Below are positions 1-14,648 of a DNA stretch of 64,000 nucleotides, piece after piece (position 1 is the stretch's first letter; the number at the start of each line of letters is the position of its first letter). The position numbers were made by a program, and so were the translations under genes. Under the pieces are notes generated by a model. The model did not search any database. It worked only from the letters and a program-made list of their open reading frames with translations, and was not told where the DNA came from. Origin of the DNA: Aricia agestis (taxonomy: Eukaryota; Arthropoda; Insecta; Lepidoptera; Lycaenidae); assembly GCF_905147365.1 (NCBI RefSeq), contig NC_056409.1, forward strand, positions 9,119,001 through 9,183,000. The letters run 5' to 3'.

Positions 1-3000
1 ACCAGTGCCAAGTTTGTTGAGTATGTACTACATAACATTGTATTTGATCTTAATGTGGTGAGATAATAAACGAATTATGAATTATGAATATAATCTTTTC
101 AGAAAATGGTGTGTAAACTGTTAATTGATTGTGGGCGAGTCTCAGAACTTATTAATCAATTGCCAACGATAGCCATGTAAAGGAGTGTCTATGGCGTCGC
201 TGATGGGATGTTAATTGAGATAGAATTTCGATTATTATGCAGATATATTCTTATGCTTAAACATTTAAAGTAATAAAAGCTTTAAAAGAGTGAAGCCAAA
301 CGAGCGTAATTTTGTCAGACAGAATTTCGGTCGCGTAAATAATTTTTCATACTAATCATCACTAACAAAATTACGCTCGTGTGAATGAAGTAGGAATTTT
401 CTATGAAAATGCAGCAGAATTTCTGCCAACGGAAATTCTGCGCCTTCCTTATGAGGTTGAAGCCACGAGGCATTTTGTTCACGTAAGATTTTAAATATTT
501 AAAAGTGAAAAACAGATAGCTATTATTTTAAGTTACTCGTATAAGTTATAACTTAAAACCCACCCCAAAACGATGTAGGTACTGTGAAAATTAAAAATCA
601 CTACTTCGCCGTTCGCGTACTAAATGTTGTAGGTTTAAACTATTGCAAAAATAGACTCTGCAAATCGTTAAATGTGTTAGTTAGACAAGTTAAATTCGCC
701 AAGCATGTCAATACCATAAGCCATAAAGTCCATACTCTAAATCACTGTTGGCGAATCGCCAAACTTTCACTTCATGTCGAAATGCAAGCGAGCACCGCGG
801 ACTACATTTTAACAAATATGTATTTTAATGTGAAATATAAACACAAAGTACTTAAGCTAAGTGTGTGTTTCAAAATTCAAAACAATTAGGAAACGTTACA
901 TATTGTTTACGTCACTCATTCTTGTGTGCAACTTTGGGAAAAACATTAACTATGTAGCTTCTTGTCTACAAATTCCGAAAGATATCGAAATCGATATACA
1001 GAGGGTTCAAAACTTCTTGAAAAACACAGCTGCTGTACAAAAAGGGTAAAAGAAAAAGAAAGTACAGTCGTCTCATTCTGGACACGTAAGCGGAAATTAC
1101 GATATAGGGTGTTCAAAGCTCGTGACTGGACTCCTTGCACACTTTCCCACGTCATGTGCCTATATTATCCATACACAAAAATCATATTAAGACATTCTTA
1201 ATATGAATTTTCTGTAAGGACATCACAAAGTTGAAATCCTACACATAAAACAGCCGACTTTTTTAATGACTTCTAAAAATAAGGTTCTATGTTGGAATCT
1301 TTTTCAACTACAATTTGCCCGTCCGCGTAAAACAAGTATGTTGACCCCCTGTTAACCACGTTAACCACCTTGGGGTGACATTTTCAAAAATCCTTTCTTA
1401 GTGGACGAAAACATCATAAGAAGGAATGCTCCTAATGTATGAAATATTAGGAGTATAAACATAATTCTAAAGGTTTCAAATTGATCTAACAGTCAAATAA
1501 CTTTACTTTCTGTATTTTAATAATTGCTAAGTCAAGGTTGGCGCTAATCGTGGATCAAGGATGAGTTTAGCAGACTATTACGTAATAACCGTTAATAATA
1601 TTAGATTCGTTTCGCGAATTCGGCCTATAATTGGATTAGCAATATTCAATTATCGTAATCGTAAGCTAATTAACTTATTAAGGTATTATAGTTATTTAAA
1701 CAAATAAAATTATATAACATTTAAGTACTTAAAATCAGAGCTATTTCGCTGTTTCCGATTCCACTTTTAATTATTATTATTATAACCAACACTCATACAG
1801 ATTTTATCCACTCCTAATCCTATCGAACAGGAAAATAGTATTCTAGTTTCAGTTCTACTTACTCTAGTATTTCAGTTTTGATCCTAGTTTAGATATTTGA
1901 TGAGAACACTAGTATGTAGTTGTATTACACTTAGATTGTATTTCAATCATATAGAAGGTAAGTTGGTTGAATATTTGCAAAATGCACGCTCAGCTGTTTT
2001 ATACGAGAATGGCACTTATGGAAGCTTCAATAAGCTTTTACATCCGGGAAGTGTCACAGACGGACAAAAACACAAAGGACAAAGGAAACAAAGCAGAGGT
2101 TAAATACCACCGTAGATAGTAATGGCTATAAGGACGAAGGAAGTAAAAGGTATGATAAAATTAAAAGGAAGTAACGGAAAGACTAAAAGAATTGTCATTT
2201 ACGAGTATGAACAATTTAGAACAAAGAGTTCTATCTATTTCAACAGATAAGTATGATCACAATAAGATCGAACTATCACCAAACAAAAATCATCTGAAAA
2301 GATTTATAATACTTAGGTAATATTGTGATAGCTGTCGTACCACTAGTTGTTTTCTTATTTATCAATAGAGATATAACTTTTCAACTTAAATTTCCTATTA
2401 GGTCTATATTAGGTACCTAATCTTATTTTCTATTACATTCCTATAGTTTGAAAACACATTTAAGTTGGTAAACCGCGGAAATCGAATACACCGACATCAA
2501 CAATATCTATAAACAACACTCCCACATCTACTCGTAGGCGTGTGACGATGAAAAGAACTTTGTTCTTCGAATGGCGACTGTGAGATACAAGTATATGGCA
2601 TATATCTATTGAATACCTAACGAGCACAATGACATGATTCATTTGACAATTGCACCTATTTCCTGCCAGTCCTACATGTGGCCTTGTGTATAGTACATGT
2701 AACAAACAGAAGATTATCTTCATACTCGCTACAGGTACACGCACACATAAGCATAATTTCAGAGAACTTTGGAGCGCTTATCAACATTGTATCACGTCGC
2801 GTTTGCGTAAAGCTTGTCTGTGATTGCACGAATATTTTCCAGAACACAGCTGATTTTATTTAAGCTGTAAATTACTGCAGAATATGTATATTGTGGTCTT
2901 ACTGCATGTAGCACACAGATGGCTTCAGTATGCGGTAAACACGTTCAGTTTTTTGTGCAACTCTCATTAGTTGGTGAACGAGTTCTGTGATTATTTATTT

Positions 3001-5835
3001 TTTCACTTCACAGCAGTCCCACGTTCCTTATGTTTATTGTAGAGTGTGGAAATATAACAGACAAAAACTTGTTGGAACGACCTTCACTTTTGAGAAAAAG
3101 GGACGCCATGTTTAATTTTTAAATAACGCAAGTTAGAGCTCTTCTGGTAATTGCTCGAAATGTAGTCGAAAGTGCTAAAAGCCATAACGAGCGCGGAACG
3201 GTAACCGAAAAAATTAAAGTCTACCACTCAAAGGCGTTTGTGGCCTGTTTCCGAAGAATTTTAAATTCCGCCTGCATAATCAAGTGTATCCGCAGTTCTT
3301 CATATCGAAGCAAAAGCATCATCAATATAATAATTATTATAAAAAGAGTTAGATATTATAATCTCTAGAAGTTAAGTAATACTATGTTGCAGTTTAAAAT
3401 TATGTACAAAACTGTTTAATAAATACAATTAGAGTCAGAACGATGGCTACATTTAGGTAAAGTAGAGCCAGCTAGAGCTATCAGCTAGGCAACCTTTTAC
3501 ATTTTTAGTTCCACGTCTATTAGTGTTGATGACCGGTCCGGCGTTAATAAGTTAATTATGAGTCACGCGCTAATGACTACACGACGAAACCTAGACGAGT
3601 GTTAAACATACGTGGGCTACATTCGACAGTGTCATGCTTAACAGGTTGTCATTACGACGATTTGGAACAACACTTTCGTGTCTTCGATGTCCTGAATGGC
3701 ACGTCTTGCTAATTATGTTGTATTTCATTGTCTTTAGTAAATACGTGAAATCGATAAAAAGTTTTGCGAAACCGACACTTCGCCTTCTTTGTGTCGTATT
3801 TTCGTATAATTGGCACATAATCAATTGAACACTACTCAATAGTTTGTTTGAAATAAAATCTCTACATTACAACACCAAAATAATGTTGAATAATTGCAAT
3901 ATCTAAATAGAATTAAATTTATTAATAAAAAGGTATACTTAACGTGAGGAAACATATTACCCAGAAAATGTTACTTTTGACGATTAGAGTTGCGAATTTT
4001 CGCGAGTTAATATAAGATGTAGGGGAAAAAAGGTCAAGTGGGGCTCATTACGTATGCCCTTTAGAGTTTGGAGTTCAGGCCTCCAGCCTCCAGGGGACGC
4101 GACTCTAAATCTTTTACAACTTTTTACGCCCACGTTAATTGCCCTGATGAAATTAGAACGCGGTAAAACATAATAATATTACTTTTTATTACGATGTTAA
4201 ATGTTACGAAAAGTAGTTTTTACCTAGAGGTATACTTAATTATGGTAGAATATTACCTGATACTCCACCAACAGGTTTAACATGGGAATGGAAATTTTAG
4301 GCACAAAATGGAAAATTGAGGACAAAACATATTATTTGTAAATTCATAAATTGTATATTTTCCGTAAAAGACTTTTTTTGTTGACCATGGCTGGTAGAGC
4401 TGCAGGCAGGAGGCAGATACAGTAAAGTTGCATTTTACGAAACAATTTTCTTGCACCGAATTTGCAGTTCCAAACCATGACTATTTTAGGTAAATTACTT
4501 CAACATTTCCTTATTTATGGTCCGTTTTTATTTCGTGCAAAATTAATATTCCATTATGAGTTAAATGATACGTTTATTAAAGTCATTAAAAGGTAAGCAA
4601 TTTTGCCGCGGTCCTCAGCTTATTCTAAATGAAAACCATAATTTACAGGTGCCTACTTTGCATTTATTTATGCCAGGCATAAAATTATTTCACAAATAAT
4701 TATTTAAAAAAAGTAATTTCAGCTGGTTTAATAACGCTTAAATTACTTTCTAAGTCCTAAAACTTTATCTGTTTAACAAAATGTTATATCAAAATATAAG
4801 TATTTTATCGAAATAATATTATGTAAGTATTCTAGAATTAAGTATTAACTTAGATACCCAGCAACTTTATAATGTACAGCGACAAAATGCAATGTATATT
4901 TTTATTTCATGATGATTTTTTTCCTACTGAACACATTTTACATTTTAGTGAGGTGATATTATGTAAGTCGTAATTAGATGACTTTCAGTTAACACTTGAC
5001 TTATCTGCGGAGTCATCTCCCTCTATAGGCGCACTTTCCCTCTAATTAATATTATGTTATCTCTTATATAACTGAGGGACTAAAGTAATTTAAGTCATGA
5101 CATTATAAATAATTAAGATCAATAGTAAAAAAGACAATATGGCAATAAAATATGAGCTTTGAGCTGTAAGTTATAATAGTGCGATACAAGGCACCATACA
5201 GTCGCCTAGTTTGTTTAAATTACAGACAAAGAAATCTCAAGTTTATATAGACCCTGCAAGCCTGTAAGCCATAGAATCATATTATGTGTAGACTTAGTAT
5301 GCTCTACAGTCTATAGTCTGCATACCAACAGCGCCTACGCCCTACATTGTAATTTGTAACCTCAGTCCTCACCTCTAAGTACCACCGAAGAAATTGATAC
5401 CTAGGTAGTTGACAGACCAACGTCATTTGGTCGGATCACGTCAATATAATGTTAATTATTGTGATCTGTCGAGTGTCGGCTGGGTTTGACGTAACGCGAC
5501 CAAACTACGTAGGTCCCCTGCCTAGGGTTCAACTTCTCTGATAGTACCTATCCCCTACGGCCGTATGATGTATCATAGGCCAGCACATTGAAGCTTGACC
5601 GAATATTTTGACGTACTAACTTCATAATAATACGCTTTCATAAAATGTTTATTTTTTGTCGCCTATCCGTCCCTGTCACTCTCGTGACATTTAGTATGTC
5701 TGTCCTCCTCTTCGCGTTCCACATCTCATAATATCTCTTTGATCTTGTAATATTGGAATCGTATAGTGGAACGGATAGCTCGTGTGACACGCAATTTGCG
5801 TTGAAGAGTAACGCACACTATAATGCTTCATTTTT
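1..5835. other. AT-rich spacer without recognisable genes
   Basis: I see no coding exon. There is the inverted repeat at 300-380 and, around 1340-1420, a diverged reverse relative of the Helitron-like family (CCTTGGGGTGACATTTTC then AATCCTTTCTTAG). Short reading frames here have no family resemblance. Confidence 0.6.
300..380. repeat. Inverted repeat with 16-bp arms
   Basis: ACGAGCGTAATTTTGT (300-315) and ACAAAATTACGCTCGT (365-380) are exact complements around a 49-base loop. A second small hairpin (GCAGAATTTC / GAAATTCTGC) follows at about 412-440. It is probably MITE-derived. Confidence 0.65.
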
Positions 5836-6470
5836 AGGGTTCCGTAGCCAAATGGCAAAAAACGGAACCCTAATAGATTCGTCAGACAGACGTCTGTCTG
5901 TCCGTCCATATGTCACAGCCACTTTTCTCCAAAACTATAAGAGCTATACTATTGAAACTTGGTAAGTAGATGTAGGCTGTGAACCGCATTAAAATTTTGA
6001 TACAAAAATGAAAAAAATATGAAAAATTTAGGGGTTCCCATAGGTACCCTGAAACCAAAAAAAATTTTTTTCATCTACTCTATGCGTATGGGGTATCTAT
6101 GGATAGGTCTTCAAAAATCATATTGAGGTTTCTAACATTATTTTTTCCAACCTGAATAGTTTGTGAGTGAGACTCTTCCAAAGTAGTAAAATGTCCCCCC
6201 CCCCCCCCCTCTCTAACTTCTAAAGTATGATAAGTCTAAAAAATATATATGATACAGTACATTACTATAAAAACTACCAACGAAAATTGATTTGAAGGAG
6301 ATCTAGCAAGTAGATTTTTTATACGTCATAAATTACCTTAAATTAACTTTCATTAAATCAACTGTAATATAAAAATAAATCAAAAACCTTTTAATTTCAT
6401 AAAAATAAACCTTATTGCTGCTGCGGAACCCTTCATGGGCGAGTCCAACTCGCACTTGGCCAGTTTTTTT
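5836..6470 (+). mobile_element. GGGTTCCGT-family repeat
   Basis: The segment opens AGGGTTCCGTAGCCAAATGG, passes through the GTCTGTCTGTCCGTCC tract and ends CGAGTCCAACTCGCACTTGG. Both tips are found on many lepidopteran interspersed repeats. No coding potential. The family's transposition class is not clear to me. Confidence 0.6.
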
Positions 6471-6601
6471 CTCTGGTTTGCAAATGGTAAGTGCATGGGT
6501 ACTCAATGTGCAAAATAAAGGTACAAAATTTGATAGCTGACGACATAAATTTGTATCTGTTGCTGGTAGCTACCGACGAGTCGCAGGCCTCAGCAACAGC
6601 T

Positions 6602-6736
6602 AGGGAGATCGCAGACGGTACACTTTTTGCTCGATCGAGTCTGCGGCGCACATACAGTCTGCATGACCGCGCCATGCCGATTGTATGTGTCTGCAGACTC
6701 GATCACACAAAAAGTGTGCCGTCTGCGATCTCCCTT
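6602..6736. mobile_element. Palindromic MITE
   Basis: AGGGAGATCGCAGACGG at the left is matched by CCGTCTGCGATCTCCCT at the right, with inner pairing of ACTTTTTG / CAAAAAGT and GACTCGATC-type words. No coding content. Confidence 0.7.
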
Positions 6737-7024
6737 ACTGTTTTTTTATTGCCTTCGTAGTTAGCGACGCACAGCTAGCGACAAAATTTCATAGAAATTC
6801 TTAGATACCAGACACTTCCTTTGTGTTTAAAGCTGGTGACATTTGGGGGCATTTTCCTTTTCTTTCTGATCTCGCAGGGGAAAAGCGTTATTAACCTTCC
6901 ATTTAAAAGGTTGGGTACCCTGGGGTATGTCAATGTGGACTGTTGCCTGTTGGCCAGAAGCCTCCTCTAAAATCACGGGACGACTTTTAACAAAATTAAG
7001 AGATATTCTGACAGTAACAATTAT

Positions 7025-7334
7025 TATCAAATCCGAAAGTGTGTATGTCTGTTACCTCTTCACACCCAAACGGCTGAACGGATTTCGCTAAATATAGATA
7101 TACTTCAATGAATCCTGGGAAAGGAGTAAGGACATATGATACTTTTTTTTTCGGGAATATATACTCTTCCCGTGAAACAAATTTTGGCGCAAAGGAGTTG
7201 CGAGCGTCAATTAGTATGTACTAGATGACCCGAAACTCGTTTATCGTGCTGGAACCGTACATTTTCCGGGACAAAAAGTATCTCCATGCCAAATTTCAGC
7301 AAAATCAGTTCAGCGGTTTGGGCGTGAAGAGGTA

Positions 7335-7373
<39 letters not shown>

Positions 7374-7405
7374 TACTTTCGCATTTATAATATTAGTATG
7401 GATAA
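7025..7405 (-). mobile_element. Helitron-like composite with GACA microsatellite
   Basis: Read from the right it starts ATCCATACTAATATTATAAA and then a (GTCT)n tract (7335-7373), followed by the usual CGCTGAACTGATTTTGCTGA wording. The left portion repeats related wording in the opposite orientation (CGGCTGAACGGATTTCGCTA at 7073-7092), so two copies appear joined head to head. Confidence 0.55.
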
Positions 7406-7409
7406 TGTA

Positions 7410-10400
7410 ATACGGTATACCTACCTAATAAACATAGATAGGAATTGAGTTGACCTGATATTTGTAATTATATTTTATCCTCACAATATAGAGGTGTATA
7501 CTTTCACCATGGCGCGGGCGGTGTAAAACGTTCCAATTTACGGCGCCTTCCATTTTGTAACAAACGATGGTTTTAATGCAAATGGGTTAATGGGCTGATG
7601 GCAGCTGATAGTGGGGATTTATCTCCGACATCTACATCTTCATTGCGCACTTAAATATCACTTGCTATATTATTTACTTCAATAAAACTCAGCCTCTACC
7701 TCTATTAATCTCAAGATTGGTTCTATTTCTAAGCTAAACATTATGTAGTATTAATAAATTAAAGGTAAGTACATAATATTTAATTTATATCTTAACAGTA
7801 CGTCACAAAAAATTTACTTAATTAGATGATCGCAAATTACAACATTTTATTTTAGTTTTCATTTATCTTCATTTCGACAGTCATTTCATTCATTCGATTC
7901 AACAATAATAAGTTAATTAGTTTTTTAAGTGGGGTCTAGGTTCAACAGATGGCGTCTTATCAGTCGGTTCAATAAACTTTGCTCACAATACACTTATTGT
8001 TTACGTTGGTCTATTTGGAGCATTAAGTAACTATGGTCCTTGGGCAATTCGCTGTAAGGCTTGTGAATGTATGACTCACCTCAAGCAATTATCCAGTGAG
8101 GAAGCTATGCGATTCCAAAACAATAGCTAAGGTCTACAGGTAGCACAGTACACGGTACCTACAATAATAATTACCGAAAACCGTACAAAAGTCTACTTAC
8201 AATGAGTATTATCATATTCATAGCGATAAAGCCGCCTTTGTGCTCATGCTGAGTTCATGTAAATCCTTTTATTGTTTGTTATATATTGAGCATAATAAAG
8301 CATATTCAATATTCATTTATTATTTCTCATCCAAGGATCAGCTTTCTATTGTTTTCAGTCCATCTTATATTTTATTCTCTAGAACTTGCCAAAAAGATGT
8401 GAAAAGAAGCCCAAACATGAAAATGTAGAGTCACAGATGAACTATTTAGAAAAAGAAATACTTCTATGGTGTCTCGTAGCTTCCTATTCTCATAGCTTGT
8501 ATTGGGCGACGAGGCTAATATGTAACCTTAGACTATGGATTGTTAATTAAAGACGTTTTACGGAATAAGGCACGTCTAAGGATTACTCATGAATCATGCA
8601 CATGTTTGCTCAGTTACTGAGTAGTGAGTACAGTACACAACATTATACTTGTTCCTATGGAACTTTTCCATTATAATTATTATAGCGCATCATACACGGC
8701 TAAGATAAGATTGAAGCTACAACATCTCTCGCTATTAAAATAAACCATCACATACGGTAAGGATCATATTATGTATATTTCGAATTACTGAAGCATTTTT
8801 ACAAGACATCTTAATATAAAATCTAATTATACGTTCGCCGTATGACTGTGTAAATGTAATGCACAAAGTTTTTATTATTCGTAGAATGCACATAATATTT
8901 TCTTGAAATAGAACCGACTTCCAAACGAAAACAATAACATTACAATTATTCTTAAATATGAACTAAAATGTATTAAATCATTCTTTATCTTTCAGAATTT
9001 GCATTAACCACAACTATTTCTTGCAAAGCGGAGCCGAGACGACCACGTAAGGTTTACCCTGTGAAAAAAATAATATGAGATCTCATGTAGAGCCAAGCTT
9101 CTGAATCTACACGGCCTAACTCTTCTGACCCTAACTTAAACAAATTCTACATACCAGTAAATATGTACGGTTTCGCCGTTTCGCTACCGTCGTGGAGGTT
9201 ATGTGAATATTCAGTTTCTGATCTGAAGTTAGTAATGATTGGTGTTGTCGACTGTACTCGTAATGGCTCCTATTTCAATGTAATTTTTATATCAGAAGAA
9301 ACTGATATGGCTTTGATTAGTCCTAATGAACGAAAGATCACGCCTTTCATGGATTTATAAGAGTTGAAGCGCTAATAGAACGATCGTAAATGAAATTTTA
9401 TATCGTTCGTAGGCGTATAAGCATAATTTAATAGATAATATGTAAATGATCTATAAATAATCGTTTAGAATTAAACATAATATTAAGGTAAAAACCAGTC
9501 ACTGTATTATGTAGACAAAGCGGTTCGTAATGCTTGCCAATAAAATGTTGCTGATTCTTCTTACCCAAGCGCCCGAACCCAATGTTTTGAAATGTTTATT
9601 ACCTGAAAAGAAAAAAAAATAAGTAAAACTTAAGTATACATTGTCTTAAGTGTGGACTAAATCAAAAAAGTTAAAGTCATGAATGATGAAGAACAAAATA
9701 ACTGAATTCTTAAAAGTGAGCCATTTAGGTATGTGTGCAATGGGTAACAACCCATACATATATTGTGATAAGCGGCCATAAGATGCCATAAGTAGTCACA
9801 GATCAAACAGTTACTACGTGTACGTACGTTTGTACGTTTGCTGTAGTACTCTATATTATATTAAGCAAAACACATTACATAACGCACAGTGTACACATTT
9901 GATAACCTTGCCGGAACTTAGAGGTTATTAAGAATGCAAATTGCAAATGTGTGTTGAATTATTCATGTAATCGTTATTATTGATAGTACATTAATTTTGT
10001 ATCTTACTCTTAAATTTATAATATTATTTGTTTGCTAAACAAAGGTAACAGGTTAACAGTTTCGACTTCAGGTTTTTTAATTACTTTGTTCTTATAATAA
10101 TCTGTATTCTATCTATAGTATCAAATTCTTTATGTGATCAGTCATGACCATAATCCAGTGTTTTTTCGAACCTTTTTTTTTTATTCTCGTCTCTACAGAA
10201 GTTTTGCAACCCCCCCCTCCCCAAGGGGTCTCCTCCAGAGGTTGAAAAAAACTGCAATCATCTATGAATTATAGGCGTCGGCTAGGCATTGTGGTGGTAG
10301 TTAGGTATGCGTAGCGGCGCGTCGAGATCGGACAGACCACACTGTGGCGAGGGAAAGTGCCGCATATTACTAGAATTCACGTGCAAATTGGAATATTCAA

Positions 10401-11140
10401 ATGTATAATATAGACTAATAAGTTCTGGATACACAACATAGTAATTAGTAGCCTAGGCTGGATACTATGTTATATATCTTTAAGCTTAAACGGTATTACC
10501 AATTTAGATCGAAATTCGTTGAGACAATTTCATAGACGAAAAAGACATAAGATAGTTTTTGTATCGGAAAAATGTATGTCCCGCACGATAAACGAATTCT
10601 GACGTAACGGAGTTGCAGTAGTCTAGTCCAACAAAATGTTAATGTTATTCAGAGACTCTTAGTCGCTACAGATATGCAATAATATTTAGAAAACTGCAAA
10701 TTGCAATCCATCCTAACTCTCAAGTTTACGAGTCTCTTCTGTACAGAATAACCTGTAATTCTGTTCAAAGCAGCCTAGAATTATCGAACTTAAACCAATT
10801 TTATTGGACAACTACGAATGAGTGTGTCCAGTATAATTGATGTTCTACCAGGTAAAGTGTAAGGAAACATGACGCAACTACGTGATGTTTAACGTTGTTA
10901 CGTTGATCGAGTGTCGCCGTGACTGATTGTACAACAGCCGTTTAATTCCTCTCGTAAACATTTACAATTAACAGTTACATACATGTCCGTTTGTACATTG
11001 TTACACAAGGAATGAAAATATTCAATACAATGCAATTGTATTCAAACTGAAGCTCTACTAAAAAGAACCTAATGAAAATTGCTTCATTTTATAAGGTGTA
11101 TTTTACGGACTCTATAGCCTTTAAGCCAAATTGCCAATCA
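7410..11140. other. AT-rich spacer without recognisable genes
   Basis: Nothing coding can be supported. A moderately GC-rich patch with C-runs and CGGCGCGTCGAGATCGGACA occurs at 10205-10370, unassigned. No complete mobile element was delimited. Confidence 0.5.
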
Positions 11141-11405
11141 TATACAGGGTGTAACAAAAATAAGTGATAATACTTTAGGGTGTATACGTGTTCCTCGTAG
11201 AGAGTTCACTGTGAAAGTAGCAGCTCTGAAAGACATTTTTTTTTACTTTTGTGTGGGCAAGCGCCCGAACGTCACGAGTTTCCCCATACAAAAGTGAAAA
11301 AAAAAATTGGTCTTTCAGCGCTGCTACTTTCACAGTGAACTCTCTATAAGAAACACATACACACCCTAAAGTATTATCACTTATTTTTGTTACACCTTTT
11401 ATATA
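11141..11405. mobile_element. Foldback MITE with CAGGGTGTAAC ends
   Basis: The left half (CAGGGTGTAACAAAAATAAG, then TTCACTGTGAAAGTAGCAGC) is mirrored almost fully by the right half, which ends TTTTTGTTACACC. The centre contains CGTCACGAGTTT. A partial relative lies at 43520-43718. Confidence 0.8.
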
Positions 11406-12624
11406 GCAAACACTTTTAAAAAGCCTACCAAGCAATATATAACATTTTCTCCTAAAACAGGAATAATATCTCTTGAAACGCTTTACTCTAAATACAAAAT
11501 TGATGAGTCATTATAATAACAATTTACGAATAAATTGAATGTCGCAACAGCGGAGGAGGCGCAGCGAGCGAATGCACTGACCTCAAAACTGGACGAGATC
11601 GATGAGCTACACGTGGGCTGCCCACAGGTTACTGAGCACAAAGGCTAAATCAAATAATGGAGAGAAAGAGAGAGAAAATAGAGAAAAATAGAGAAGAGAT
11701 TAACAAACAATCCGAAATACCTGAACGTATACTTTCGATAGAGTGAAATGTAATGATGTACCTACCATATATGTAAAGATGTATGTACTAGGTTTTTTAT
11801 CCCGGAAAATATATGATTCCCGTGGGACACATTATTATCACATATAAGTCCCAGGTGTATCCATAAAGCCGCTGGCAACTAATGGTTTTTCTTCAAGTCT
11901 GTGTCGGAAGAAATTATTGAATAGTTGATTCCCACGGCTCTATGCGTGTCAATTTTTATTCATTTAGGTATTGCTAGTTCTCGGTAAATAATAAATATGT
12001 ATCGAAATACAATATTTCTAGATTTCTTACTCAAAATATATACTTACTTTAAATACTTAGCTAAAATTTATATAGCCTAATAAGGCAAAATGTTTGTTTA
12101 AAATTTTGTGAAAATATAAAAAAGATGAAACAAAGTTCGCATAATTTTCATTTTTTTTCCTTTAATTTTAATTTGCTTTAAAAAAAATATTTCACAAACT
12201 CGACGACTTTTTACTTTATGAAGTAAAAAGTTATTCGACGAATATACCAATTTTCATTCATAATTAAAATTAATTTATTAACATTGTCATTGTACAAGTA
12301 AATTAAGTTTTTTAGTAAGTACTGTATTAATTTTTATCACTTAAATACTGAATTTTTAAATGAAAATTGAAACAACGTTTGTGAAGGTAGCAGTCTATCG
12401 TTAACTGACCTGTATCCAAATTCCCATCTCCGGCAATCTGTTGCTGAAATGGAGCGCGGTTGACCGTGCCAAATGTGAACTGCGGACGCCAAATAAATTA
12501 ACTGCCATATTGAAAAACATACTAACATTTAAAGGTTATAGATTAAGCATTGGTCTCGCTTCAGTTAGAGCGCTAACGAAATACCAATCATAAATCTATG
12601 ACCATCCATAAAAACATTTATAAC

Positions 12625-12736
12625 ATATTTTACTTTGTTCTGAAATTATTTCTAATTCCATTTACAAAGCGAAAGAAACTATATTTTATATTGTTCTGGA
12701 ATTATTTCTAATTCCTCTTACAAAGCGAAAGAAACT
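12625..12736. repeat. Tandem duplication of a 56-bp unit
   Basis: Units 12625-12680 and 12681-12736 are head to tail, with few mismatches; both contain AATTATTTCTAATTCC and end TACAAAGCGAAAGAAACT. Confidence 0.85.
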
Positions 12737-12912
12737 ACAAACATTGAAATATCTTTATTGCAAGGAACAACAATCTTAAAGGGTTAAATAAAGCGGTTGT
12801 GTAATGATTCATGATTGTAATTTGTATGTAACTATGTTTAACTAATGAATGCAAAATAGGTGCGAATATAGAACCTCCTACTATTTTAAAGTCGGCCGAA
12901 AACGACTGAACA

Positions 12913-13149
12913 GCGGGGCTAAAATGGTCACATTTAGCAATTCTTCTTCTTTATTTATGGCGGCCATTTAGCAATTCCTCTCAATCAATTCAGCAAATTA
13001 ATTGTCAAAACTGTCAAACTGACAAATGTCAAATAAGTACGAATTACTAGACATGAATTGCAAGCAGAATTGCATTTTGTGATTTAAAAAAAAGAATTAT
13101 CATATCATGATTCATATTGTGATTCTCTACAGCGACCATTTTAGCCCGC
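12913..13149. mobile_element. MITE with GCGGGCTAAAATGGTC ends
   Basis: The left end GCGGGGCTAAAATGGTCAC and the right end GCGACCATTTTAGCCCGC are complementary apart from two positions. The interior is AT-rich and contains TGTCAAACTGACAAATGTCA. Confidence 0.7.
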
Positions 13150-14418
13150 ATTAATCAGGTAAACACATGGGTGAGTAGTGTGAGTACTGAGTACCCATGT
13201 GTTTGAAGTGACTGAAGACTGTGGAAACAGTTCGCACGAGCCACGAGCTTCCGTGTTTCGTGACGGCAATTAGTTAATCTGCATATTACGAAAGTATGTC
13301 AGATGGACCACTATCGGATCTCCCAACCGCTTGCGACACTCTTATGTAAAGACGATTATAATGCATTTAAAACAATGGCAAATTGCAATACATTGTTATC
13401 CCATTGCAAAAGTTGCAAGATCTTTAGGTTTGGTTTGAAGCGATAACGAGTTAGAAGATCTGGATTCGTTTAACGAACCTTGTTTGTTGACAAAACATTT
13501 TTAAATTAAAGCATAAATAATGATTATGAACAGATTTAAAGCCATTAAGTCAGCAAATTCTACATTCTGTAAATACTTGTTTGTAAGTATTGACTACCTA
13601 CACATATTAACACAATACATATGCTTACACCGTTGGTAAATTACAAATACTGTGTACGTAAAGGTAGGCTAGCTATAGAAGAAAGGTTAGACAGTTCGTA
13701 AAATTATAATTACATTATTGTTAAAGTCAATTTTTGACTCGCTGCTTGGATGAGACCATATTAGGTCATCGAGGTACCATAAAATAGAATATATGTAGGT
13801 ATATTCAAATTTAATATCTCAACCAACATCATGACTATATGGGCGTTAAACTAAGCTTTCCTTCTTATTACCAAACTAATTGAACCAAACTAATTGGAGC
13901 CATAAAACAAAGCAATGAAACCGGCCTAACTCAATATAGCACTAACAAATAAACAGTATTTGATTACGAGTTGTGTTTGCTCCCTAATTTAAACACGGGC
14001 ACATTACGACTGATTAAATTGAAACTGATTCCGATGCTCTCAATTCGGGCATTTCATATTGCTATACTGTGATTTGGGCCTTGGCCTATCATTGTAGAGG
14101 CAGAGGTTCAAAACTTTTTGTCATATTCTTGGTAGTGCACCAATCATGATAATAATAATAAGGGTTTTAGAAGAATATAATACAACATTATACCTATAAA
14201 TGTTCTCAATATTTCTTAGTTTACATTTCATCGATTACTATAATACTAGTAAAGGATAATAAATTAACATTTTCACAGTCCACGCGGTATCCAAACGGAT
14301 ACGAAAACGTGGTTACCGTGGAGTCCATGTATCCAAAAGGATGCATTGGCATTTGGCACTGAATAAAGCATAGAAAAATAAGCAGTATAGAAGTATATAA
14401 AAATAAACATCTATATTC

Positions 14419-14648
14419 TATATATATATAAAACTCAAAGGTTCCTGACTGACATGGTGATCTATCAACGCACAGCCCAAACCACTGGACGGATCGGGCT
14501 GAAATTTTGCATGCAGGTAGATATTATGACGAAGGCATCCGCTAAGAAAGGATTTTGATAAATTCCAACCCCAAGGTGTTAAAATACGGGATGAAAGTTT
14601 GTATAAAACAATACTTCTTAACGCGAGCGAAGCCGCGGGCAAAAGCTA
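14419..14648 (+). mobile_element. Helitron-like repeat (ATATAAAACTCAAAGG family)
   Basis: The copy opens with TATATATATAAAACTCAAAG, contains CACTGGACGGATCGGGCTGA, and ends with the GC hairpin GCGAAGCCGCGGGC before AAAAGCTA. A reverse copy lies at 37.2-37.4 kb. It encodes no real protein. Confidence 0.65.

Noticed and set aside
7335..7373. CRISPR-like or regulatory tandem array
   Set aside because: It is a simple GACA microsatellite belonging to a Helitron-like repeat.
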